From the NCBI GenBank assembly GCA_028829895.1, contig CM054179.1:71300391-71364390 (forward strand): DNA of 64,000 bases. The letters run 5' to 3'. Both the position numbers and the translations under genes were made by a program. A model generated the notes under the pieces. The model was given only the letters and a program-made list of their open reading frames with translations. It was not told the origin of the DNA and searched no databases. The stretch's first letter is position 1; each line of letters starts with the position of its first letter. Source of the DNA: Sinotaia quadrata (lineage: Eukaryota > Mollusca > Gastropoda > Architaenioglossa > Viviparidae). Of this stretch, positions 1-11,782 are shown piece by piece.

Positions 1-575
1 TGTTATTGTGTTGCATTAGCACCAGTTTATTTATACACATAAGATGTTGAAATTGTGACGTGCATGTGTTGTGATACACCATTTTCTTTGTAAAGCTATC
101 TGAATTGGGTTGAAGTAAATTATAAAGTGATGTAGGCCTAATTGTTAAATGTAATTGATTGGTTATTTAAGTTTATGAATGTGTAAATTCTCAAAATTAT
201 TATTGTTATGCTTTATAAGGATCTACAGTAGTAGAAATTGCTTTGAATTGTAAGTTTATCATGTATGCTAACGTTTTTCTTTTTGGATAAAGTAGCCTAC
301 TGTACGAGACGTTTCACCCCGCTGTCATCACGTGACCTTAATGTTTAGCATAGTAATTAGAGTCTTTTTTATTTTGTGCAGCTGGGCCTCCTTTCTTTTG
401 GTCCGTCCTTTACTCCTATTGCAGATTGATACGCAACTCAACTGGATCCAGAATCCCGTATGTGACGGCAATCTGAATTGAAGAAAGAACCACGTCATTG
501 AATGGAGACTGTGTGAACGCAGATTCAGAAGTATAAGTCGGTCTTTTCACCATCGCTGAGGAACAAGTTAAGTGC

Positions 576-767
576 TTAATCACAAAACTACTCACAGGTT
601 TGCAATACATCAGCATTTTCTAGCACATTCTCAACTTGTTTACTTCCAACTCTGACACTTTCAAAAATACCATTGTAAGGAGTGCCCAAGGTCGGGTTAC
701 TCTGACAATTTAACAGTTTATATAACGATTAAATTTAAAATAGGATAGGCAAATTTACTCCACCACA
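576..767 (-). mobile_element. TGTGGCAG-family MITE, terminal fragment
   Basis: Matches the right arm of the 11783-12468 element: 'ctagcacattctcaacttgtttacttccaactctg', then 'gtgcccaaggtcgggttactctgac', ending aaatttactccaccaca at 767. Confidence 0.7.
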
Positions 768-879
768 CACTGTATTTAACATTTACCTTTGTGTTAGATC
801 TAATAGGTTACTTTTATAATATATCTAAAACTCTACTTATATAATCTTATTCAATTACTTTGCTTATATTATCTTACAG

Positions 880-1500
880 ATTTATTCTATGTAGAACCTT
901 TAACTGTAGTCTTATTGATTTACTCTTTCTAATACCTTTTCCAGTTGTAGATTACTGATATACTCTATGTAGAACCTTTAACTGTAGTCTTATTGATTTA
1001 CTCTTTCTAATACCTTTTCCAGCTGTAGATTACTGATATACTTTATGTAGAACCTTAACTGAGACTTACTCTATAGTAACTATAGTCTACTGATTTACTC
1101 TTTGTGGAATCTTTTCCAACAGTAGTTTGACTGTTTTACTCTTTGTGGAATCTTTTCAACAGTAGTTTGACTGTTTTACTCTTTGTGGAATCTTTTCCAA
1201 CAGTAGTTTGACTGTTTTACTCTTTGTGGAATCTTTTCAACAGTAGTTTGACTGTTTTACTCTTTGTGGAATCTTTTCCAACCGTAGTTTGACTGTTTTA
1301 CTCTTTGTGGAATCTTTTCCAACCGTAGTTTGACTGTTTTACTCTTTGTGGAATCTTTTCCAACCGTAGTTTGACTGTTTTACTCTTTGTGGAATCTTTT
1401 CCAACCGTAGTTTGACTATTTACTCTTCGTGAAATCTTTTCCAACTGTAGTCTGACTCATTCAGTCTTTGTAGCACCTTTAACTGTAGTCTTATTGATTT
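880..1500. repeat. Minisatellite: two 80-bp units, then about nine units of 40-41 bp
   Basis: 880-1075 holds two copies of a unit from 'tactctatgtagaacctttaac' to 'gtagattactgata'. 1085-1450 holds units of 'tttactctttgtggaatcttttccaacagtagtttgactg' alternating between ttttcaac and ttttccaac variants. Confidence 0.9.
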
Positions 1501-1904
1501 ACTTTTATTAGAAGCTTATCCATCTGTCCATCCACAGTGCCGATCAAGACTGTATCGAATGTATGCTGTCGTCTGGGTGGATTTTAGGGAATGAACGATT
1601 GCTGCTTCGGCAATTACGACCTCTTTCGGGGAAGGGGGTGGGGGGTAGGAAACAACTTCAAGACATGACAAATTGGACTCATCTGACGCGTGGGGCTCCA
1701 AATATGTCCATTGGAAAGGTCTGTAAGTCTGAATTGGCCAGCGATAGCAAATTAGGAAATAATTGCCGGTGGTCCTGGAGAAAGTTCTTGGCATAAACAC
1801 AATGCAATCATTGTTTTATTTCATGTATTGCCTTTATATTGTATTAACAATCTTATGTAGATATGTGTTCCTATTTCCATATTTATTTATTTTCTTTTAT
1901 GTTC

Positions 1905-1952
<48 letters not shown>
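1905..1952. repeat. (GT)n microsatellite
   Basis: About 24 uninterrupted GT units. Confidence 0.95.
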
Positions 1953-1955
<3 letters not shown>

Positions 1956-2049
1956 GGGAGGGGTGATATGAAGACAATCAAGCATAACTGAAATCTGAAA
2001 ACGTTACTAACTGATAAAATCACAAAACTATGAATGATAAGATATATAG

Positions 2050-2610
2050 TGTGGCAGAGTAAATTTGCCTATCCCTAATTCTAGATTTAATTGTTATATA
2101 AATTGTTAAATTTTTTAAGTGACCCGACCTTGGGCACTCCTTATGATGGTATTTTTGTGTAAGTGTCAGAGTTGGAAGTAAACAACTCAAGTTGAGAATA
2201 TGCTAGAAATTATTGGTGTAATGCAAACCAGTTCCAATTGGATGAGTACTTTATCCAATGGTTAAGATTTATGAGATTGATACTAGCCAATGGGCTGAGA
2301 TCAAAAAGTTTACAAGCTGTAGAAAATTATATTGTCTAATCACTTGAATTTGGTGTGGCAAGATGTCCAGTCTTGAAAGGCGGCCGTTAGCTTAATGGTG
2401 AGTTGACTAATTGAGAGAGAATAGACAGAAATATTTCATGCATTTTGCTCTTGATATGTTATACTTGTGTTATACGTAAAGATGTTTTATGTGAGTAGAC
2501 TATTGTTTCTACAAATGTTTGAACTAAGATGTTTATATGTAGTATGCTAAACACTTGACATTGTTTCTAGTGAACCTGTTCATAAAATTGATATGCTGTA
2601 TTTATTATTC
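2050..2610 (+). mobile_element. TGTGGCAG-family MITE, about 560 bp, lacking the far inverted end
   Basis: Starts TGTGGCAGAGTAAATTTGCC, then 'gacccgaccttgggcactc', and continues collinearly with the reverse complement of about 12468-11940, including 'ggtgagttgactaattgagagagaatagacag'. The second terminal arm is absent. Confidence 0.75.
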
Positions 2611-2671
2611 CGTAGGTGTGTATTGGGCTAATAAATATTATTGCAGGAAACTTTTTATAGAGTGAACCTAT

Positions 2672-2895
2672 TAGTTACGATGTTATAAAATGAGTCTGTT
2701 AATTTAGATGTTATAAAATGAGTCTGTTAGTTTAGATGGTATAAAATGAGTCTGTTAGTTTAGATGTTATAAAATGAGTCTGTTAGTTTAGATGTTATAA
2801 AATGAGTCTTTTAGTTTAGATGTTATAAAATGAATCTGTTAGTTTAGATGGTATAAAATGAGTGTTAGTTTAGATAGTATAAAATGAGTGTTAGC
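2672..2895. repeat. Minisatellite, 28 bp x about 8
   Basis: Unit 'ttagtttagatgttataaaatgagtctg', with the last units shortened. Confidence 0.9.
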
Positions 2896-3343
2896 TGAGG
2901 CACAAAAAGTTTACGAGCAAAATCCGTTGTGCTGAAAATGTTAACGAACCGTAAGTATTTTTTTTATTTCTTGAGAAAGTCTTCTTTTCCTTATCCAAAG
3001 ATAACATTTCACTGACTGTACAAGGAAAGGTATTCACCCATATGACGTCAGAGAATTTCTTTTTAAATCTAAATCCTTTTATCTGTCATAAAATGGCGAT
3101 TTCATTTCTCTGTAATTATAAAATTTAAACTGTTAAATTACATTTACAATTAATATCTAAATGTTGTAACTTTAAAATGCACAGTGCCGATTTACTTGTA
3201 ACCTATTGCGTTTGTTCTGAACGGAAACGCAAACTTACTGATAGTGAGTGAATGATTTAAGGTATAAAATATGTGAAAATGTGTTAAGTGCAATTAGGAT
3301 TGCATGTCACATGCTTTGCCGTGCAATCAAAGGGGGTACAGTA

Positions 3344-3495
3344 GGTGTCAACAGGAAATAATCATAGAGAATAGAGAGTCAGGTGTCAACCGGAAATAAT
3401 CATAGAGAATAGAGAGTCAGGTGTCAACAGGAAATAATCATAGAGAATAGAGAGTCAGGTGTCAACAGGAAATAATCATAGAGAATAGAGAGTTA
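3344..3495. repeat. Minisatellite, 38 bp x 4
   Basis: Unit begins gtgtcaacaggaaataatca and ends gagagtcag; the copies differ at one or two bases. Confidence 0.9.
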
Positions 3496-3499
3496 GCAC

Positions 3500-5300
3500 G
3501 CCTACTCGTGTCCAGCTGTCCGCCATCTTGCTGGAAGCGTGGGCTAGAGATTACTAAGTGGTGGGTGAATTACGACCAAGGGAAAATGGGCAGGGTCGAA
3601 ACTAATGTAAGTTTCTGCCGAACCGAAGTCCGGCACGTAATGCAAGGCTTGGCTGAAGGAATGTCTGCTTGGAGAAATCCAAACATTAAGTTTAAGCTTA
3701 ACCTTTTTTTTTTGGACTTAAATTGAGTGCCTGTGGGTGAATGAAATTTGTGATTTAAATTGTATTTATGCTAACTTTATGAAGAGAGTTAAGCGTTGCA
3801 TTGCATTAGTATTTTAATAATAATTTTTATTTCAGAGATCGATGAAATTATTTCAGATAGAACTAGAGCAATTTAGAAAGGAAGCTTAGGGCCAGACATC
3901 ATTCTGTTTTTCAGGGTTTCAGTACTCAGCACTGAGGTGTTATATTTGTTTGGGGGGGGGGGTGAGAGAGGGGTGTTTTTTGTTTATTGCTTTCTTATTT
4001 AATTACTTTAAGGTAGTAATATTATTGAACTTTCTCAGTTTAGCATTGATTATCAAACTAACGTAGAGTTTTACAACATTAAAGTTCTTCAATTTAAGAC
4101 TATTGCTTTCTTGTTCACATCTTACATGCATGTCTCTGTGAAAATGGTATTTTACAATACAGATGAGCTGAAAAGAATATTTCCTTTGATAATTTACCAC
4201 CTTCTGTATTTTTCATTTTATGACTTGTACGCCAAACTTTGCCACTGTTGAAAGTTTTATGTTAAGACAGAATGACATATTTTGTTGTCAGTAGCAAAGT
4301 AACTAGTGCTGTGGAAAAACTTTTGCCACAATTATAAATAACACTCCTGTTGACACTTTTCGGTGTAACAAGATTGCAAGTATCATATTAGTTACCTGCA
4401 TTACTAACAATGCTTTTTTTCACATTTTGATATAACTGGTTTGTTAGTTTAATGTTTCATTCAAATTTAAATGGGAGTCGCTTCCGGCTTATTTACTGAC
4501 TTCACGCCAGAATAGGTAGGGGGGTGAGAAATGGTTGGGGGCTGAAATCAGTTACATGTGGTAATGTGTTTTATTTTATTTTTTTTATTAATGGATTTGT
4601 TATTTTAATTTTAGGTGAAATAAAACTGCTATATTATTTTCTTTTATTTTGTTCTCTTTATTGTTATTATTTAACGTTTCCCTAATCATTAGTATTACTA
4701 TTATTATGCTTGCCATACTGTCACAATTACTATCACTAGTATTGTTGGTATTTAGTCGTATAATAAATTTCATTTTCCTGTTTCATCTATTGTTACTCAA
4801 TTTTATTTTATCTTGACTTCATAGTGCAATTTTATTGATAATAATTATTAAATTAATTCAATTTTAATAGGCGAGATTGTTAAAAAATTCACTTTTCTTA
4901 ATTTAGGGTAGAATGATAGTCAACCGCCTAACATCTTATAATTGGATTACCTTTATTTTGTCTTATAACGATTTCAACCTTACTGTTGTCTGACGTGCCT
5001 ATTGTCTGTGCTGCACAATACCCGGTTAAAAGATCACCACCTTATAATGATTTCAACCTTACTGTTGTCTGACATGTTTTATTTATATTAGGGTTTTGAT
5101 CTGTGTTGTTTATATGATCTGGTCCTTGATCTCTGTTCCATTATATAATCTAAATCTTTGCAATTACGTGTTTTTTTGAATACCTAATTATTGTTTTTAC
5201 TTCGGAATTTCAACCCTCTTCAGCCGAAAATGTATTTACTGTTATTCCATTTCTTTCTACAATACTTTTACCCATAAAAAATTATAAACAATGACAAAGG
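3500..5300. other. No gene recognised
   Basis: AT-rich unique-looking sequence with a G-run at 3951-3962 and a direct repeat (cttataa.gatttcaacctt) at about 4971-4999 and 5041-5070. No exon or transposon motif was seen. Confidence 0.5.
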
Positions 5301-5429
5301 AAGCATGACTATACAATTATCCATGCAGTCAGAAAACAAACATTTACAGAAGACGATCACACATACATATAACCCTTGGCTGCACAACATATATATAAAA
5401 TCTTTAATAGAAGTCGATCAGATAGGAAG

Positions 5430-5690
5430 AGAGAGAGAGAGAGTGGGGGGTGAGATAGATAGACAGACAGACAGGCGGATAGAAGGACGGACAGACAGAG
5501 AGAGGGGGTAGGTAGATAGATAGATAGGTAGGTAGTTTGAGAGAGAGTGGGGGGAGAGATAGACTGACAGACAGACAAACGGATGGAAGGACGGGCAGAC
5601 AGATAGAGAGAGGGTAGGTAGGTAGATAGAGAGAGAGAGAGAGTAGACGGACGGACGGACCTGTAAGTAGATGGATGGATGGCATATATG
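5430..5690. repeat. Degenerate GAGA/GACA/GTAG simple-repeat tract
   Basis: A purine-rich mix of gagaga, gacagaca, tagataga and ggatggat units. It gives misleading open frames on both strands. Confidence 0.85.
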
Positions 5691-5754
5691 TATATATCAA
5701 AGTTGCATAAAAGATTATTTTAAAGAAAACTTAACTAGATGATCAATAAAGCTA

Positions 5755-6165
5755 ATAAAGTATGGAAATACAATAGATATATTGTATTACTAGACACCAC
5801 ACATGTCAATAAAGTATGGAAATACAATAGATTTATTGTATTACTAGACACCACACATGTCAATAAAGTATGGAAATACAATAGATTTATTGTATTACTA
5901 GACACCACACATGTCAATAAAGTATGGAAATACAATAGATTTATTGTATTACTAGACACCACACATGTCAATAAAGTATGGAAATACAATAGATTTATTG
6001 TATTACTAGACACCACACATGTCAATAAAGTATGGAAATACAATAGATATATTGTATTACTAGACACCACATGTCAATAAAGTATGGCTGTACAATAGAT
6101 TTATTGTATTACTAGACACCACACGTCAATAAAGTATGGCTGTACAATAGATATACTACTTTACT
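5755..6165. repeat. Minisatellite, 54 bp x about 7
   Basis: Each unit carries an internal inverted repeat (tacaata-gatt-tattgta) and AATAAAG. The unit length is a multiple of three and free of stops, so open frames of 111-113 codons arise on both strands; this is not evidence for coding. Confidence 0.9.
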
Positions 6166-6639
6166 AGAGGACGACCACACATGCCATTGCAGTTTAGCTG
6201 TACAAGAGCTGCGAAACTTTGCATGCAATAACTAAGACTGCACACAAAGCATTCAACTACGACCGAACTGTCATTTGGTATTACTTGTAGCATACAAGAC
6301 GTGAAAACGCAGTGGTCACGAGACAGGCATGTCTAAATGGAAACTAAGGACTACGCGACTTGCTAATAATTGATTTTGATAAATTCAGAACAAGCTTTTT
6401 CCCCAGCATTGAAAATCAAATCAACTGCGCTTCGAGGATTAATTCCACCGGAAGACGGCTTGAAGAAGTAAGATGAAAGGAGAGATTGAGGATGGAGATG
6501 TCTACATAGATTGTCTGTCGGTTGTAATAGAAACGGACAACGCTTTGTTGCTCTGCTTTGATGTTTTATATTGCTTTCACATCTCTACTATTTTCATCAC
6601 GCTACATGATACAGTTCTACCTTTCTGATCGTACTGCCT

Positions 6640-7070
6640 GAACTAGGTATGTCTAGCTTTCTGATCATACTGCCTGAACTAGGTATGTCTAGCTTTCTGA
6701 TCATACTGCCTGAACTAGGTATGTCTAGCTTTCTGATCATACTGCCTGAACTAGGTATGTGTCTACTTTTCTGATCGAACTGCCGTTTGTAGCGCGACAG
6801 CCATATTAATTCTAGAATGTCTTAGAATATGGTTAGGTTCCAAAAATCTAGGTGCAGATATGGTTAGGTTCCAACACTCTAGGTGTAGATATGGTTAGGT
6901 TCCAAAAATCTAGGTGTAGATATGGTTAGGTTCCAAAAATCTAGGTGCAGATATGGTTAGGTTCAAACACTCTAGGTATAGATATGGTTAGGTTCCAAAA
7001 ATCTAGGTGTAGATATGGTTAGGTTCCAAAAATCTAGGTGCAGATATGGTTAGGTTCCAAAATTCTAGGA
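6640..7070. repeat. Two adjacent minisatellites, 36 bp x 4 and 31 bp x 8
   Basis: 6640-6770: unit starting gaactaggtatgtctagctt. 6825-7070: unit starting atatggttaggttccaaaaa. The two units are unrelated. Confidence 0.88.
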
Positions 7071-7140
7071 GTAGGTGAGTAATTTTTGCTATCCAATAGT
7101 TTAAGGTTTACAAATAACGAACTATCTCTAATCTCTGAGA
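7066..7140 (+). mobile_element. TGTGGCAG-family MITE, internal fragment
   Basis: About 58 bp (gagtaggtgagtaattttt...aaataacgaacta) match the internal part of the family. They are an inverted copy of 7803-7858, on the other side of a hAT fragment. Confidence 0.6.
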
Positions 7141-7269
7141 GTTGAGAGGGAACAAACAACTCTGTCCCAGATTCGGAATAAAGGAGCGTTATTGATATGG
7201 GTCACTGAATGTTACATAAGTGGACATATTCTTAGTATCCAGTCTATAGTATACGAGCAGTCAACCGAG

Positions 7270-7748
7270 ACAATTAGACAAAGCCATTGAGTTGCAAGCA
7301 AATGACTTCCTTAGGGACAAGTTCAAAGAAGGACTGGTGGGTTTTTACCGGTGTTTGCCCAAGGAAGACTTTCCTAATGTCAAAACCTTTGCATCAAGGT
7401 ACCTTTCAATCTTTGGAACAAAATACCTGTGTGAACAAACATTTTCAAGAATGAAAATACCTGAAGAACAATTTGATAATCTCAGGTCACTGTTGATGTT
7501 AGGGACATATAAATCTAAAGCCAGAAATATCTGCTATTTTGGCATCCAGGAAACAATTCCACCATTCATTATATAGTGTATCAATGTGTTATTAAATAAT
7601 AACTGAATAAAATAATATTAAATAAATAATTAAAAACAACATCCATGTTTTGATTCTTTTTTATTTGGACCTCGAGTGTGTAGTCGGCCCCCGAAATGCT
7701 TTTTGATAGTTAATGCGGCCCTCGGGCTGAAAAGTTTGGAAACCCCTG
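7270..7748 (+). mobile_element. hAT transposon 3' fragment: transposase C-terminus and right end
   Basis: An open frame at 7292-7576 encodes the C-terminal hAT dimerisation segment, with the hallmark FGTKYLCEQTFSRMK. It is followed by non-coding DNA with 'gcggccctcgggctgaaaa' and the right terminus aaaagtttggaaacccctg ending at 7748, the inverted form of a hAT CAGGGGTTTCC end. The catalytic part and the left end are missing, so it is not mobile by itself. Confidence 0.8.
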
Positions 7749-8038
7749 GATTACAATATAGAACTTTCTTCAACAGGTAAGTTTTGGTCTCTACCCAATG
7801 GCTAGTTCGTTATTTGTAAACCTTAAACTATTGGATAGCAAAATTTACTCACCTACTCTGCACTGACTTGGATTACATCGGCAAGTTCTAGCATATTTTT
7901 TACCTGAGTTGTTATTTTAACTCTGGTACTTACAAAAATATCATCATGCACAGTACCTGAAGGTCATGTCATGTTGATTTAACAAACTATATAATAATTC
8001 AGCTTTAAAATAGGGACAAGCAAATTTACTCCGCCACA
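7749..8038 (-). mobile_element. TGTGGCAG-family MITE, minus orientation, broken by a hAT end
   Basis: Runs from the internal block 'cccaatggctagttcg' to the terminal caaatttactccgccaca at 8038. The hAT right end at 7748 abuts its internal sequence directly, so the hAT probably inserted into it. Confidence 0.65.
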
Positions 8039-8985
8039 AATATGTTTGACTGTCATTGCTGACTAAGCATTATTTAGAGTAGATCTATTTGCTAATGCAT
8101 ATAATTGCCAGGGATGTTTAAAAAAAAAAAAGATGTTTGTTACAGTGTGTAACTAATACATGTCTGCCAACCTCCGTAATTTTAATCATCTGAATCATGA
8201 AGTCACGTGACATAGACAACACCACTTATTACCACAGCAGCGCAAACAGCATCACCCACCAGCTGTTCTTGGGAAGTTCCGCAACATTTACATTCAGAAT
8301 ACAGTGTGAGATGCAGAAATTAAAAAGATGCTTCCTAAATCAGAAGATTTTATTTTGATCTTTATAGTTAAAATATAAATTGTTTTCCATATAAGTTAAA
8401 TGCAGAATACAACTGAGATGCAGAAATTAACAGATACTTAATAATTCAGACTTTATTTTGTTTTCCAAGAAAAGTTAAATGCAGACTACAACGGAAGATA
8501 CAAAACTTAAAAAGAAACATTATAATTCAGTAGATTATAATTTTAGAATATTGTCTTCAAAATGCCCTGCTGTTCGAACTGCAGCAAGCAACACTTTCTT
8601 TTCTTTTTTTTTTTTTTTTGGGGGGGGTGTAGCGTAGACTTTTAATTCACTTCAGAGCACAATGCGACATTTTGCCGAACATAAAACAGTATTGATAAAA
8701 CTAATAAGTCCTGTCAGGTATTTATGGTGACAAGAAAATTGCATACGTTTACAACTGTCTGCCACGACTTCCTGATCGGTTTTCTAGTCTCAGAAAGTTT
8801 AAATCAAAGACATTTTACTTCCAATTTCGTTCGCCAATTACTCTGCAAAGATCTCTTTCTCAATTTTTTTAAAGGGGGGGGGGGGTAATCTTGTTTGTTT
8901 TAACGTAAACTAACCTATCTTCCTAATCCATCTTGTTTTAACGTAACCTAACCTATTTTATGAATAGACAGAAAATCTTATGTGT
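8039..8985. other. No gene recognised
   Basis: AT-rich sequence with poly-T/poly-G runs near 8603-8628 and 8866-8885, and imperfect short repeats around 8300-8530 ('cagaatacaactgagatgcagaaatta'). Confidence 0.5.
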
Positions 8986-9003
8986 GTCAAAAGAAAACAA
9001 TTG

Positions 9004-9195
9004 GAAAATCAATACCTGTCAAATATAAACAACCAGAAAATGTCCAGCTTTAGATGTTAAGAAATGAAAATCAATACGTGTCAAATATAAACAACCAGAA
9101 AATGTCCAGCTTTAGATGTTAAGAAATGAAAATCAATACGTGTCAAATATAAACAACCAGAAAATGTCCAGCTTTAGATGTTAAGAAATGAAAAA
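9004..9195. repeat. Minisatellite, 62 bp x 3
   Basis: Nearly identical units starting gaaaatcaatacgtgtcaaa. Confidence 0.9.
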
Positions 9196-9406
9196 CCTGA
9201 AGTGTCTTGAAGGTAATTAAATGGGTGATCTTGTTTGTCATATATAACCTATTCCACTATCTTATGAGTGTTGAGCATACACAAAAATGAGTACATGCGT
9301 GTAAAGAAATGACGAAGTAGGACTTTTGCCGGTTGTGTTTTCACTCAAAGCTTCACGTGATGCAGTGTGCGAGAGCCAAGTTTGTAGCGATTTTCCGTTA
9401 GAGTAC

Positions 9407-10015
9407 AATAATGATACTGCCCTAATATGTCCGTATTGCTGTCACAATAATGATACTGCCCTAATATGTCCGTATTGCTGTCACAATAATGATACTGCCC
9501 TAATATGTCCGTTTTGCTGTCACAATAATGATACTGCCCTAATATGTCCGTATTGCTGTCACAATAATGATACTGCCCTAATATGTCCGTTTTGCTGTCA
9601 CAATAATGATACTGCCCTAATATGTCCGTATTGCTGTCACAATAATGATACTGCCCTAATATGTCCCTATTGCTGTCACAAAAATGATACTGCCCTAATA
9701 TGTCCGTTTTGCTGTCACAATATTGATACTGTCCTGCTTTTTCTGTATTGCTGTCGTAATATTCATACTCCCTAATTTGTCCCTATTGCTGTCGAAATAT
9801 TCATACACCCTAATTTGTCCCTATTGCTGTCATAACATTGTTATTACCCTATTCTGCTCATATTTCTGTAACAGTACAGAATTGCCCTGCTTTGTCCATA
9901 ATACTGTCACAATACTGATATATAACTGCCCTGCTTTGTCCATAATACTGTCACAATACCATATAACTGCACTACTTTGTCCATAATACTGTCACAATAC
10001 TTGATATATAACTAC
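9407..10015. repeat. Minisatellite, 39 bp x about 9, with a degenerate tail
   Basis: Unit starts aataatgatactgccctaat and ends ttgctgtcac. As 39 is a multiple of three, the array gives a 149-codon open frame (9326-9775) repeating NNDTALICPYCCH. After 9720 the units lose register and the frame is not preserved. Confidence 0.9.
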
Positions 10016-10390
10016 CAAACTTTGACCGTACTAACGAAGTTTCATAACTCATTCTCTGTGTTCCAAAACAGAGAAATGCCAAATGTATTTCATGAAAGAC
10101 ACTTTATTAACTAAATGCCACTATCATAACACGATCGACAGATACAAGTAATAATACTTAGAATATTTTTATTTAACCATAACTGGCTACCTGTATTAAA
10201 GTAATGATAATAAATTTTTTATTCCTTTCTGTTTTAGCCCTTCACTAATTCTGTCAAATGTTCCAACATTAACTCTTAATACATCCTGTCCTATCGTGTC
10301 CAGGCAAAGGAACGGTCTCACATTATGTAATTAACACTTCCTGTCCAGGGACCTCAAATGAAAATGGTCTCATCGTTAGTATCCTTCACA

Positions 10391-10780
10391 TAATAAACAC
10401 CCGGCTTTGAAGTAAAGCTAAAAACAAGACTAATTGCTATCACTGGTCGTCTTGACATAAACACCCGGCTTTGAAGTAAAGCTAAAAACAAGACTAATTG
10501 CTATCACCGGTCGTCTTGACATAAACACCCGGCTTTGAAGTAAAGCTGAAAACAAGACTAATTGCTATCACTGGTCGTCTTGACATAAACACCCGGCTTT
10601 GAAGTAAAGCTAAAAACAAGACTAATTGCAATCACAGGTCGTCTTGACATAAACACCCGGCTTTGAAGTAAAGCTAAAAACAAGACTAATTGCTATCACC
10701 GGTCGTCTTGACATAAACACCCGGCTTTGAAGTAAAGCTAAAAACAAGACTAATTGCAATCACCGGTCGTCTTGACAGAA
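10391..10780. repeat. Minisatellite, 64 bp x 6
   Basis: Unit starts acataaacacccggctttga and ends ggtcgtcttg; the copies are nearly identical, so the array is recent. Confidence 0.9.
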
Positions 10781-10924
10781 CATAAATATTGCCTAACATA
10801 ATCTCTACACATTAATAATAATAATAATAAAATATAATTACATATATTTAAGAGCGAATTTACTTCATCACATTATGTATTTTTACATATAATATTTTGC
10901 ATATTATTGAAGTCATACAAAGTA

Positions 10925-10978
10925 AGCCTTGAAAAATGTTTGGCGCTCGCCACACTCTTTAAAAGTTGGGAACCACTG
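10925..10978 (+). mobile_element. hAT-like terminal fragment
   Basis: 'gctcgccacactctttaaaagttgggaaccactg' ends at 10978 with the inverted form of the hAT terminus CAGTGGTTCCCAAC. No transposase or opposite end is recognised nearby. Confidence 0.45.
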
Positions 10979-11640
10979 CATTAAGACCAAAAAAAAAAAT
11001 ATATGTACTTCTGTACTTCATAATATTTAAACTAAAGTTAGATAATATGAGTTGACATGAGCCGCATTTGGCAGCAGGCATAAGACGAACAGACGAGACA
11101 GATACAGACAAACACAACCGCTGACTCTCAGCTCTCCACAAACTAACCTTCCGATACAGAAATCATAATTTCATACCAGCATTACTCAAGGATAAAACTG
11201 CGAGATATCACTATAGGCAACACATAACTACAGCCTCACCGCTCGCCACAACTGACCTGATGATCTGTAGATCGAAATTTATATCCGCACCATCCACAGT
11301 AGACAAAGACTTAGACTGCAAGCTTAGATCACCGTTTCCTAGTTCGGAAAATCAAGACCAATACTGCTCCACAAATACTTTAAACAAACTACAATTACCT
11401 GACACTAAAATCAGGAATTTTACCTGTAACCCAACTCTGGAGTTCGAGCTACATTGCTATCCAAACCGATCAGCGGGACCTCTTAGGCAATTCAATCATA
11501 AGTCATAAGACGGACAACGGGTTTACTGGCCGCTGGGATATAAATGCCCTCAATCTTCGACCCCCCGCCAAAACAGATCACCACATGGCTATTCCTGTTT
11601 CACATCTTGATTAATGACTATGGGTCACGCAGCCTTGCAC
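10979..11640. other. Unassigned, GC-richer stretch
   Basis: Less AT-rich than its surroundings, with an 82-codon plus-strand frame (11260-11508). No motif, splice phase or homology supports an exon. It may be unidentified transposon sequence. Confidence 0.3.
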
Positions 11641-11644
11641 CTTA

Positions 11645-11708
11645 GATGGAACATTGAGATAGATAGACAGCCAGCCAGATAGATAGATAGACTGACAGAC
11701 AGACAGAC

Positions 11709-11782
<74 letters not shown>
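11645..11782. repeat. (GATA)n microsatellite, host site of the full-length MITE
   Basis: Gata/gaca units to 11782; the repeat resumes after the MITE at 12469-12530. Confidence 0.9.

Noticed and set aside
2385..2410. tRNA A-box-like sequence (tagcttaatggtgag) in the MITE family
   Set aside because: No B box at the expected distance and no cloverleaf; the same sequence recurs as ordinary MITE interior in other copies.
5357..5700. Minus-strand frames rich in Ser, Leu, Pro and Tyr
   Set aside because: Translation of a GAGA/GACA simple-repeat tract.
5735..6080. Overlapping 111- and 113-codon open frames on both strands
   Set aside because: They are produced by a stop-free 54-bp tandem repeat whose length is a multiple of three; no start context, splice sites or homology.
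6825..7070. Telomere-like 'ggttaggtt' repeats
   Set aside because: The motif occurs once per 31-bp unit and is not a tandem hexamer; it is an ordinary minisatellite.
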